From Rhizophlyctis rosea (Eukaryota > Chytridiomycota > Chytridiomycetes > Rhizophlyctidales > Rhizophlyctidaceae), in contig JADGJC010000389.1 of NCBI GenBank assembly GCA_027596075.1, positions 1 to 33,821 on the forward strand: a DNA stretch of 33,821 nucleotides, read 5' to 3'. The number at the start of each line of letters is the position of its first letter. The stretch's first letter is position 1. The notes beneath the pieces are model-generated. The model ran no database searches. It was given only the letters and a program-made list of their open reading frames with translations, and was not told the DNA's origin. Of the stretch, positions 12,067 to 23,000 are shown in pieces. The translations under genes were made by a program, and so were the position numbers.

Positions 12067-13779
12067 CTACTCAACCACTAAACCCGCCGTCTCCCCCTCC
12101 TTCCCCTTCCCCGACCCATTACACTGCCAAACCCTCTTCCCACATCTACAATACCCATTCAAAAGCATCTCAACCTGCTCCCTAACCTTCTTCACCTCCC
12201 TCCTCAAGACACCCCCCTCTCCTCCCATCCCCTCCCTACACCGTTCCATTTCAGCAGCTAAACCCGATGGAAGAGCAGCGACGTACTCCCCCGGCAACGC
12301 CAACATGAAAATAGTCATCAACGCCAACTGCTCATCCGTCTTTGCAATCTTCCCATCCGCCAAAACAACTTTCTTCACCGCATCCCACATCCCACTCTGT
12401 TTTGCTTCAGCTACGACGGCGGAAATCTCGCCTTCGTGTTCACCCATCAACCGTCCCCGTTCCCCAACCGGACCGGCGAGATCGATTCCTGCAGCTTGGA
12501 AAGACAGGAAAAACTCCTCCTCCTTCGGTAAACACCCCAACACAACTCTAACCACATCCTCCAACACCCTCGCACCCCCATCCAACCCCCTAAACTTCCC
12601 GGGCAAATTCGTATGATACAACCCCGTAAGACGGATCCAATCAACTGTATGGGCTTCAATTTTGGTTACTACGTTGGGTTTAGGGTCGCCCCTCCGGAGT
12701 ATGAAGTACCCGCGGGGCAGGTTGGTTTCGGCGTCGAGTGGTTGCATGGCTGAATAGAGGAGGGACGCGTCGACAAAATAGGAAGGGTATTTAAACCGCG
12801 CGGTGTCGAGAACTAGGGCTTTTGATTCGCCTTTGTGGTATGCGCCGACGGGTGAGAAGTGTCCGTCGCCGGTTTGACCGAGGGTTTTGCGGGAGAAACT
12901 GACGATCATGTGGGTGTCTTCGCTGCTTGCGCACATTTCTAGGTCGTGGAGGAATTCCTCTTTTGTGACCTGATCGGCCCGTTTCGCCACAACATCCAAC
13001 CCGTTACATCGCGCTAGACACGCCAGCTCCCCGAACGTCACACCCCGTTTCCGGACTTCATCTAACGGCCGACAACACTCGAGCATCTCGTCGCTGTACC
13101 ATCTCCAAACACCCTTCCATGCCCGACCGGGGTCGACGGCGAGGGCGTTGAGGACCATGGCGAGGGAGCCTAGGCCGCAGAATGCGGGTTCGGATTGGGT
13201 GGTGAAGTTTCCGGAGAGGGAGAAGTAGATTTCAGCGGTGGAGGATTGGACGCAGTCTTTGAAGAGGCGGCGGCCGTGTGGAGAGGTGAAGGAGGTTAGG
13301 TGTTGGGGTAGGTCGCGGCGGTAAAAGGTTTTTTTGAGGGGTTCTGTTGTGGGTTGTTTGCCTTCTATTACTAGTTGGTATTGGGATTGGGGTGTGGGTT
13401 GGGACTGAGGTTGCTGTTGAGTTAGTGGTTGTGGTCGTGCGAGTGGTTGTGGTTGCTGGAATGGGGCTTGCTGTGGGTATGTGAAGGGAGGGATAGGAGT
13501 CGGTACAGGTGGTGGAGGTGGTCCGGCGATGGGCATACCGAGAATCGGCGCAGTATGGAAGGAGTGGAAGGCATGCGGGTGTGAGGATGGGTGCGAGTGT
13601 GATGCGACGCACGCTGCTGCGAGGGGAGGGGTAGATGAATGGGAGCGAGAGCGGGATGGAAGAGATGGGACTGTTGGTGCGCGAGCTCGGCAAGCGCAGC
13701 AGGCGGAGGATGCGGATGAGGATGCGGATGAAAGACGAGCGGTGCAAGTGCGGAGCGCGGATGGTGCTCTGGGTATCAT
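12067..13779 (-). CDS. PCS1: phytochelatin synthase (peptidase family C83)
   Basis: A glutathione gamma-glutamylcysteinyltransferase that polymerises glutathione into phytochelatins, which chelate Cd and other heavy metals. It is intronless and 570 residues from the first ATG (13779); the frame runs nine codons further upstream without another ATG. The catalytic triad is visible: Cys201 in EPAFCGLGSL, His307 in GDGHFSPVGAYH and Asp325 in LVLDTARF. The Cys-His and His-Asp spacings (106 and 18) equal those of Arabidopsis PCS1 (Cys56, His162, Asp180). The C-terminus is variable, as in the family, and ends with a Cys cluster, YCRCGKRVWQC. Unusual is an N-terminal extension of about 145 residues: an Arg/Ser/Ala/Cys-rich, acid-free stretch that resembles a mitochondrial presequence, then a Pro/Gln-rich linker. 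Met82 (MPIAGPPPPP) could be a second start. It stands alone, with large gene-free regions on both sides. Confidence 0.95.
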   Translation of the reverse strand: MIPRAPSALRTCTARLSSASSSASSACCACRARAPTVPSLPSRSRSHSSTPPLAAACVASHSHPSSHPHAFHSFHTAPILGMPIAGPPPPPVPTPIPPFTYPQQAPFQQPQPLARPQPLTQQQPQSQPTPQSQYQLVIEGKQPTTEPLKKTFYRRDLPQHLTSFTSPHGRRLFKDCVQSSTAEIYFSLSGNFTTQSEPAFCGLGSLAMVLNALAVDPGRAWKGVWRWYSDEMLECCRPLDEVRKRGVTFGELACLARCNGLDVVAKRADQVTKEEFLHDLEMCASSEDTHMIVSFSRKTLGQTGDGHFSPVGAYHKGESKALVLDTARFKYPSYFVDASLLYSAMQPLDAETNLPRGYFILRRGDPKPNVVTKIEAHTVDWIRLTGLYHTNLPGKFRGLDGGARVLEDVVRVVLGCLPKEEEFFLSFQAAGIDLAGPVGERGRLMGEHEGEISAVVAEAKQSGMWDAVKKVVLADGKIAKTDEQLALMTIFMLALPGEYVAALPSGLAAEMERCREGMGGEGGVLRREVKKVREQVEMLLNGYCRCGKRVWQCNGSGKGKEGETAGLVVE

Positions 13780-15767
13780 GATGGCAGTTGAAACGATGTG
13801 GTGCAAAGTGAGTGTATGTAAGGAATGGATTCACGTAGATAGTATGACACGGATGCAGGATATACAATGGGACGTGCTGTTATGGTAGTGAGGTCTTCCT
13901 TATCTTGGTGGCTGCCAGTGACGGGAAGGCCGAGAGCAAACTTCGGTTGTTGTAAACAATGATGAGCGTGTCCCGTACTAGCTAGCGATGAGCAGACGTT
14001 GAGAAGGGACGATGAAGACCGTGCACGGTAATATGTACTCTCCCCAGTTAGTAACGATGATATACGGAAAGGAAGGAAGGAAAGATAGGAAGGGTGGAGT
14101 CTTCAATAGCCATTTGGAAGAGCAACGTACAGGAGCCGATATGAAAATGCTGCGCTCCGAAACCGATTCCACACCCACGCCACATGCACTTTCCCACCGT
14201 TCCGGGATCAGCACAAAATGTTCGATGCGGTAGATGACATAAGCATTCCGAATGAGAAGGGAGGAACACATCCGATACCGGAGGAGCCAGCCAATCGGGT
14301 GTGGGCTTGATTACTACTTGATTGACGCCACCCCACTAGTGCCACCACATCCCCGCCAGGGTCCGATCCCGTCAAAAACGCAATGGAGGTCCGAACTCCG
14401 GAGGATAGGGTTCGGACTTGAACACACTCTCCGGCATTGGTCCGCAGCAGTGATTAGGTCATTGGTCATGTTCCAATCTGTTATCATAATGTTTCACATG
14501 TGCATGCAGAAAGAGGGTCAACGATTCTGGATCATAGGGCCCTTCATTTTACGGGATGTTACCTAGCTCTGCTCCCTTTTTGTCGCGGACAACCTGCTGG
14601 CTAGCGATTCCGCACGCATCGTAGTGCGTTTCCCTTCCATAGTGTGCCACTTCCGGGGGGTTTGGTTGGACGCAAACCATCATTCCCTGCGTTTCAGCCC
14701 ATAGGCCCTGATGAACTTGCATAGGTAGAGCGGTAAGATGAGAGTTTTTGAAGAGAGGCGGGATTTCGCATTTCAAAAGTAGCCACGTGATGTGGCAGTT
14801 CCTTTGTGGTGGCTCGGTTGTTCCTCTCATATATCAGTGATCGCATCGTGACCGTCGTTTATGAGCCTGTTTCCTAGGGGGTTACAATCTGAGCCTCAGG
14901 TCGGTTCAAGAAGGCAGCTAAGGAGCAGTAGGAAAGAGTAATTCTCCTAATATGCTAGTCATGTCAGCGATATGAGTCTGAAAAGTCATGAACGCGCCAT
15001 TCATTTGGTTATTGTTATCCGTCATCAGCGCAATCTGACCGAAGGAGTGGCGTGTGAGGACATGAGAAAACAGACAAAAATGTTCACCCATGCTCTGACG
15101 GATCTTGTAGAAGGAATTAGTGGAATTATGATTCTTTGACGATCAAGGTCCCCAAGAACCATTATTGATCATAGCATTGAAGATTGACTGGCACATCATA
15201 TACTGCGCAAAAATAAGCGCTCCTACTTGCCGGCAATTTACTCTGGTCTCGACCATCTACAGAGCGTCCGTTGCACAGGGCAAGGAACTGGTTGACGTCG
15301 AAGGCTTTCAGGCTCTCGGCAGCATTAGTCTTCATGTGCACGAACCAGAATCAATCTTGAATCGCCCAGCATGTGGTCAAAAGACCCACTAACAAACAAC
15401 CAGTCGCACTCTGGAGTCTGGACTTTATCAAATGGGGGCAACACGTCGCCCCCAAAAATCCGCCAGATATGTGCAAACAAGGCATGTAAACAAAGAACCA
15501 GCAACACCTTTCATGCTATTGTTTCCCCATTCAGACCGTGGCTTGTGGCGTGCTGTGGCACGGGCCTGTCGTACAGGGTGCCAATGGGGGCCAAAACCCT
15601 CGCGTCAAGATGTCGCTGATGTCAACATGGCAGGGAAGGCCAGAAACCTGTCAAATACAAGACCCCTTCCCCGCTCCCCGCCGCCTGTCAAAACGTGAAA
15701 TGTCAAACCTGTCAATCTCGAAAAGCACACACACACGCAGAAGAAAACTAGCCAGACGACACGCACC
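13780..15767. other. divergent intergenic region
   Basis: About 2 kb between the 5' ends of phytochelatin synthase (minus) and the unknown plus-strand gene. It should carry both promoters. I could not pick out a convincing gene, tRNA or metal-response element. The last 150 bases hold the TGTCAA cluster, and a short CA repeat follows it at about 15727-15737. Confidence 0.5.
15620..15715 (+). promoter_or_regulatory. cluster of five TGTCAA hexamers
   Basis: TGTCAA occurs at 15620, 15649, 15686, 15701 and 15710, all in the same orientation. Three of the five are preceded by CC (CCTGTCAA). The cluster lies 50-150 bases upstream of the ATG at 15768. TGTCA is the core bound by TALE-class homeodomain proteins, so a cis-regulatory role is plausible but not shown. 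Confidence 0.4.
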
Positions 15768-16481
15768 ATGCCTCCACACATACTCTCACCATCCTTACCT
15801 CCAACGACACACACCCTATCCCAAAAATTCCACCCTCCACCACGAAAGCACATAATGGCATCTCAACCGAACATAGACCCCGCCATCACCCAAATCTTTG
15901 ACCTCCTGACACGCTACTCACATGCCCACCTTAAGTTAACCCGCTCAACCTCCCGCACCTCTCCCCGCTTCATCGTAGACAACATCCATACCCTCCCAAC
16001 GCCTCCAAACCATACCTACATCCACCCAACAACAACCACTCTGCCCCAACCTTTAATCTTCCGCCAAATCCGTCCCCTCTCCTCCGTATCTTCAAACCAT
16101 GTGTCGGGCAACTATGCGTCAATGCACCACCTGTCACCATCGGCATTCATAACTAAAGCCCTCCTCCCCTTCACACTCCTCGCCCTCACCGAACACGCCC
16201 ACAACCCCTACACACCCCTAACCGGCGAAATACAGTTGAAACTCTTCCACAGCGGCACCAACGACGCGAGTTGCGAAAATCCGCAATGTACATGTGCGCC
16301 AACGACGTTGAATGATGTTTGTGGGGCTGAAGCCTTTGGTGCACATCCTATTCCGGAGTCGTTGATTAGGAGGAGGCCGCAGTGTAAATACTGTGATGTG
16401 GATTATGATGTTGCAGTTTTTGAGTTTGAGATTCGGCGGGAGGGTGTGGTTGGGTTTCGGCAGATGCAGATGGGATTCTGA
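15768..16481 (+). CDS. hypothetical protein with C-terminal cysteine motifs
   Basis: Not recognised. It is one exon of 237 residues from the ATG at 15768 (context GCACCATGC). An in-frame ATG at 15855 (protein start MASQPNIDPA) would remove a Pro/His/Thr-rich leader and give 208 residues; I cannot choose between them. The middle is Thr/Ser/Pro-rich with a hydrophobic stretch, SAFITKALLPFTLLALTEHA, which is short for a membrane helix and may be a buried helix. The last 80 residues contain six Cys as CENPQCTC, then DVCG, then CKYCDVDYD, a spacing that could bind zinc. It ends with a mixed-charge, beta-like segment, VAVFEFEIRREGVVGF. Codon use is C-rich in the first half, like the neighbouring genes, which supports a real gene. 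No RNA or homology evidence is available. Confidence 0.65.
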   Translation: MPPHILSPSLPPTTHTLSQKFHPPPRKHIMASQPNIDPAITQIFDLLTRYSHAHLKLTRSTSRTSPRFIVDNIHTLPTPPNHTYIHPTTTTLPQPLIFRQIRPLSSVSSNHVSGNYASMHHLSPSAFITKALLPFTLLALTEHAHNPYTPLTGEIQLKLFHSGTNDASCENPQCTCAPTTLNDVCGAEAFGAHPIPESLIRRRPQCKYCDVDYDVAVFEFEIRREGVVGFRQMQMGF

Positions 16482-19400
16482 GAGGGAGTGGTGTCGAGAG
16501 GACGAAGGGAGTTTGCTTTTCGTAGGTTGGAACGATAGGTCCATTCTTTTTTTGAGTTTTTGGTTCCCCCTTTTTCTGGTGCCTTGCTCTTTTGGTTTCT
16601 ATGTGGGGGCCGAAGTCTGTAGCGAATGTTCTGGGGGGGAGAAGTAGGGAAGGCGGAAAATACCCACCCTGTTCACTCCTCTATATCTGTTTCCATCTGT
16701 ATATCCTGTATTTTGTACGAAGATATTTGATACCATTTCTGTTCCATAAAACTTTTCACGGCGAGGAACGTAAGGTAGTTTGGAGAGCAACTTAGGAGTG
16801 CTTTGTCTTTTCGAAAATCGGGTACCATTTATACTAGTTTCGGAATGCTGCTGGTGCGATATGGACATGTCGTCACTTCAGCAGATTTTGCTGCATACGC
16901 CGTTTTGATTTTTTTTTTGTTGGTTTTGCCCTGAGTGCAATTTGTGGCAGTTAACTATCATGTTTTTCAAGTACAGGAAACGAGCGGTTTGCCCCTGTTG
17001 TTCTCAGGAGTATGCAAACGGAAAGGCACCTTTGCGGCCAACGGATGACAAAAAAAAATGGAACCGCTGCCCATATGTCACTACAGTTTTCCATCTCGTT
17101 TCTTCAGAAATTTCGACTGCATTTGTCACATATGTGAGATTGATGAGCACTCGTCGCACTTAGTTTCCTACGCTTTTGGATTACTTCGGTCCATATTTGT
17201 ATGTGCAACAAAGAAGAAAATAAGGCCAAGCGAATTGAAAAAATATTCAACAGGTGCCGGTACCATCTTGTGCTAACGAAAACGAAAACTCTGTAACCGT
17301 ATTTAAGCCAGGTCAGCGTCATGGTCGATTCCACACTCATGTTGAACCAAGCACATGGCTCAACGGCATGCAGAAAAAAAGCAGCAGGAGCAGTGGCATT
17401 ACCGGTATTGAAGTGTGCGCTACAATGCTACACAAATTCCCTTTTCCTATGAATCTCAAAACCCTTCAATTCCTCGGCAACACTCAGAGCCGATTCGATC
17501 ATCCTCGGAATGGAATTCATCAGCCATGATTGAAACCACAACCTGCTCCGGAAAGCAACTGCCTCGAGCAGAAAAAAGTATCTTGCGCCAATACCAGACA
17601 CGACGTGGTCCCGTGGTGTAGGGAGTGAATCTGCCAGGGACCACCGGCCATTCAAACTATTCAAAGTTGCACCATGTTGGATGGAGCTGGATGGGATAGT
17701 GTTTTAGCTGTCGGATGGTTGGTGGTACGTAAATGGCAGGGGCTTTGACCTACCTCAGGGTGAAAAATTGATGAAGTCAAGCACATTCGTTGCTCGCCAC
17801 ATCTTAAAGCGGTATATTTTCCTTGTAACCAAGTTGATCATTTTTCGGAAGTCTCGTCAGAGTGAATTGGGTGAACTCTTTTAGGCAAAAAAACGACAAT
17901 CACCTCAAGTTCATCACCATCCGCATCCACACACTCGAAGATGCACCGTTAAGGAATCGTGGGAAATATCATGAAGGTCCCCTCGAGTGCAAGTAATAAC
18001 ATTGCTGCGGAAGTTTTGGGCTCGCATCTCGGCAAAGGCGAATGCCCTCAATTTTGAGTCTCTGGTAGACAGGAAGGCGCGTTTGTCCCCGGGTTACATC
18101 TCCATGTTGCGGACGGGCGGTCCATAGCCAAATGTTGCTGGGTGAGAACAAAAAGGAAACTGGTTTTTGTTACTGAACGCGATGGAGGGGAATACGGAGG
18201 CGGGCCGAATCCACTCCTGGGTGAGGGGGGGCAAGGCCGTTGGGAGGCAGGTATTGCTTTGCACATGGCATGCCAGTGGACCTCGCCAACAACACTCCCA
18301 GACAAGTGCGTCATTATGACCTGTCACCATTAGCCCGGTGTGTTGTTCGGATCGCATGCGCCGCAGCATGGATGGGACATATCCGCCTTTGGAACTTCTG
18401 AAAAAATGATTGCCCACAAGTCTGCAAATAGCACAGCTTAGCATTCCAACGGGTCTGACTTACTACGCATTCGGCTAATCGCCGTTCGTTGGAGTTTGCT
18501 TTTACTGCAGGTGCTATTTTTGGTTTTTTTTTTGGCTCTCCTGTTAGTCGCTATTTGGAATTGGAGGCGGACGGAAGAAAGCCCTGCGTGTTCTGGTTGG
18601 GCCACAACTTTCATTCGGGTTGTAGCATTTACGTGCGTTGCAGGATACGCACAACCTCATAACTGACCACACGCTTCCTTCTTTTTCCAACCGTGCAAAC
18701 ATTGCATCGTAGGGAACATGCCCCTGCTCAACAGGGCAGATAAGGCAAACGAAATGGACCCTGAAACGCGTCTGTTACCTGGCAATTGAGATTCGCCGCG
18801 TGGCACCATGATGTAGGCGGCCGGAATGAAACCCTCTCCGTTTGGCAAACTTTTGTTCCGTTGCGAAAGATGAAGGCCCATATACACTTTTTCTTAGACC
18901 GACGTGACCATCATTCACGTCGTCGAAGATCGTTATTCACTTTATGACTGGAATGGAACAATACACCTCATCCCCATCTTTTTCGTTGCGGAACTTCCAT
19001 ACAGCCAAAGGTGTCAAAAAGAAAAGGTTGACACATCGTACACTGTATCTCATTTCGACGACGAATGGGCTGATCAATCTGCAGGCTTTTCGGGTTTCTT
19101 ATCTGCAAGGGCGGGGTCCAGTCTCAAAATGCCATGCAAATTGACCTAAGCGACCCATGAAACAAAGTGACAGGACAGAAACAGGCTGTACAAAAACAAT
19201 CTACATTATGGGGAACAACTCTTCGAGGAATCTTCAAACCGATTCTCCAATTTGTATCATGGCCTTCGGGTATGTCTTTTTTGAACCTGTGGATTTGTGA
19301 ATTTGAAATGCAAATTGGTAAACTAGATTCATTTCTGCTAACCCTCTCAGATTCGGGTTGGTTTGGACCTCGAGAATCGAAGAAGACAGTTGCCCACAAA

Positions 19401-20082
19401 GCGTACACAAAAAAAAAAATGTTCAGAAAGAAAGACACAGAAGAACATGTGGGTAGCGCATCCCATACAATGCACACTGGTTGAATCATAAGCTTAATAT
19501 TTTGATCACGAGCCGTTTTTCGATACATTGTGTGCTCCAGAAATAGGGAAACCGCAGGTGGAATAGATGAGAACGAACTGAGAGAAAGCAATCAATGTTC
19601 ACAATGATCATACCCATCACTGAGTTTGTGGATAGGAACCTTACCGTTCGCATTTCCCTCATGGGGCGACCGTGTCCGTTCTTTCTTTTTATCACTTCTC
19701 CTGTTGAAACAAGGTCCTATCCCAATTGCATACTCCTGTATGATGTCTGAGAAAGAGTTGATTTGCGGAACGTTGGAGACGGTGATAAGATCCCGCCTAT
19801 TTCGTCTACACCAAGGTTTTCTGGTGAATGCTTACACATCAGCCCTGTTTGTTTGAGTATTACAATGATTTTGCGCGCTCGTGGGCTTGAATCATTGAGC
19901 AAGTGTCGCGGACCGCTGTTCTACTATTAAAGTTTGTCCGCCCACAGTCGCGTATGCATGCACGAACATTTTTGTAATATTACACAAATTTGCAAAATAA
20001 CAGCACCCGCAGCCCCAACATATACACCAGCTAAAGCTATATACACCCCATCATTCTTCTCCCACAACTTTGCACCTCCCCG
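16482..20082. other. 3.6-kb gene-free interval
   Basis: Downstream of both the unknown plus-strand gene and the DExH gene (convergent). No recognisable coding exon. Frames such as 19124-19591 minus are low-complexity and lack any motif. T/A runs like those in the 5.6-12 kb interval recur. An 8-bp inverted repeat, CGACGTGA-CCATCAT-TCACGTCG, lies at 18900-18922, next to the segment shared with 11021-11045. Confidence 0.5.
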
Positions 20083-23000
20083 CTACGCCGTCCCAAACAT
20101 CTTCTCCGCCTCCCTCAACATCCCCGCAACCTCCCTCACAACCGTCTCCTCCCACACAACCTCCTTAACAGCCTGCTGCAAATCCCTCCTCCCATACCCC
20201 TCAACCCTCGTAACCCAAGCCTCAACCATCTCCCAAACCTTGCCCCTCAACGCAACAGCCTTCGACAAATCCCCCTTATCCTTATGCGACACAAACTCCG
20301 TACTAGCGACAGTAACCTTCTCGTCAAACGTAAACTCCATCCGGCGCCCAAACTCGTTCTGCGACGTTTCGCAGCGACGGAATGTGGTGGACTGGGCGCA
20401 GCCGAAGATCACGGCGGCGAGGGGCGTCACGCGAGTGCAGCCGGTCAGGTGTGGGCGGAGACTGGGGGATTCTTTGATCTTTTGTTGGTAGATGCAAAGG
20501 GATTGCGGGGGTACGGCCGTTTTGCCGAGGACGGAGTGGATGGGGTGGAAGGTTGCCGGGCTCACGTCGTCGGAGGTGAGGAGTTGTGTCTGTGTCTGCA
20601 CGGCAAAGTTGGGCCAGAGTGCGACAAGAGGCAGCGAACAGATGAAGTCAATGTTCTCGATGGTGTTGAGCGGCGCGGTGTCGGTGAGGTCTAGGTAGTC
20701 GTTAATGGATTCCCATCCCTCTTCTGGCAATTGACACTTCGCTGGCAGACAGCCAACATCTCGCAGCATCTGCGCGAGGTGCATCCGCATCACCCCAACT
20801 TCGTGCAACGCGTCGTCATCCAGTTGCTTTTGTGTGCAGATCGCGGCCAGATCTTCCTCGGATATGGCTGTTTCGTGGATGGAGCGCCAGTCGATGAAGA
20901 CACGAATCCAGACCTGTGCACCGATTTCAATATTTGGTTCAACGGCTTGGCTTCCATGCAACTAGCAACTCACCGCATGATCCGACAACTTCCCGCGTGC
21001 ATAAAGCTCACGCGCATGACGAATCTCGGCAGGCGTCTTGGTCAAGTCAAACAGACTACGGCCACACGTCATCACAGCCGCAATGGTCAGAATGGGATCA
21101 AGGCACCGGAATATCATCCCGTAAATGAGAAGCTTGGCGATTTCCGGAGCGCAACAGAACCGCGCCATCAAGCGTCCCAAGGGTTTGATTTGTCCATCCG
21201 GACTGAAAGCTGGAAAAGGGATGAGTGATCTACACTGTGGCAAAATCACGTCAATACATCAACTACCTTGAAGAGCTTGGAGGCGACCAATGGCCTCTCG
21301 GAGCCTCGTTTCATCCACTGGTGTTTCGAAGAAGTCCGCGATGGAATCCATGATGTACTGATTCGGATACAGCGCTTTCTTCCTCAGAAGTATCTCGACC
21401 GGATCAGTTTCATCGTAAGGTGTCTGCGGCGGGAAGCCGTCGCGGCGATCTTCCGAGAAGAAGCCAAAGTATCTGCAGATGTCGTCAATTGACGTGGTCA
21501 TCAAAATATGTAAATTATCAAACTTACTGGCCCTCTCCAGCATGCCCAGCCTGGTAAACACGCTGCTCCACCTCCGTCTTGCTAGCCCACCACCTCTGAA
21601 TGACGCTCGTCTCAATGATGGAGTTCCATTCGGCGACAGACGCTTTCCCAGAGTCCAACACATAGCCGACGTCAGGGATGGTCACGCTGCTTTCGGCGAA
21701 GGCAGTTGCCAGGATGATCTTGCGAACATTGTTGTCGGAGCTGGCGAAGATGTCGTCGGGAACTGATTCCATGCTCGAATAAAGAGTCTTCAGCTGGAAG
21801 AGGGACGGATCCACACGCAGCGGAGGGTGGTTGAGGAGCCTGTTTTGCAGACGGCTGATGCTTGACACGTCGGGCAAGATGACGAGGATGGATCCCTGCA
21901 AGGACGCAAGAGACGCATTAGCCCAACGCAATCATTGTAAACATTAGGCATTACTCACTTCCGAGCACTCCGTCACGATGAAAGTGATTGTCAAACACAT
22001 CAAATCGTAAGGGATGTCGTCATTCTTGACCGAAAGGTGAATTCCGTTCGGTTGTGCAGGCGAACCATCACTGAGCTCTGGCGCTTCCCGCTGGACGAAC
22101 GCTTTCGATTCATCCGACATGAGCTGAATCGGCATATCGTCCGCGTAGTAATCGCTCAAATGCTCAATGATATCAGGAGCGTAATGAGTGGACACCTGGC
22201 AAGACGTCATTTATCTTCCTTCTTGCTGCCAACTGATCAAATGATACATACCTCATTGTGATGTCCCTCAACCATAACAGACCGACACGTAATCATCTTG
22301 GCCTTCTCATTCTTCTGCTCCTCCCCATCACCGTTCTGTTCAATCCTCCTCTTGAACCCCTCAACAAACTTTGCGGACGCCGTAGTCAAAATGATCAATT
22401 TCAAATCAGTTTGCCTCTTCAACAACCGTTTCACCACCGCGATGATGAACTGCGAAGAGAGATCGTGTTCCTGCGTCTGTCACAGTCATTGATCAATCCG
22501 GGATTCGATACATTGCACTAGACGCAGACAAGCATACCTCATCAACGATAATGTGCGACAGACCACCGAACAAGGTCGCGACGGAATCCGCGCGGAGCAA
22601 TGCTTGAAGGACAGTTGCCGCCGCTGCGTAGGTGATGTGACCGCCAATCCTGGGCAAGGTATCCTCAGCTCGCTCCCAAATTCGAACAGTATCTTCTCCA
22701 ATGTCCTCCTTCCACAACTGCGCAACGTACTTTGCGCAAGTGTTGGCGTAGATAGCGCGCGGGGAGATGACGAGCATGGAACAGCGACCGCCCTTTTCGT
22801 TGTTCACGGCGTCTTCGAAGATGAGGCATGGCAGAGTAGTGGTTTTCCCACATCCTGATGGTCCGCCGACAATGAGAACGTTGCTTTCGGCCAGCTGATC
22901 GCGGATTTTGTGGAAGGACTTGACGACTCCCAGACCTGTCCGGCGCTGTTGCACGGCGTCCCACCTTGAAGGTGCAAACACGTTCTGGAACTTTTCGTGC

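Noticed and set aside
14340..14390. GGTCCGATCCC resembling a tRNA T-loop / B box
   Set aside because: The flanking bases do not form a T stem, and no A box or acceptor stem fits at the right distance.
19124..19591. 155-codon minus-strand open frame with a hydrophobic segment
   Set aside because: No family resemblance, rich in T-run-derived Phe/Leu, and overlapped by a similar-sized frame on the other strand; it looks like chance.
22477..22537. Reading motif II of the DExH protein as DEV followed by intronic residues
   Set aside because: That requires reading through GTATGC into an in-frame stop. Splicing at GAG|GTATGC to GACAG|ACGCAG restores exact register with the family.
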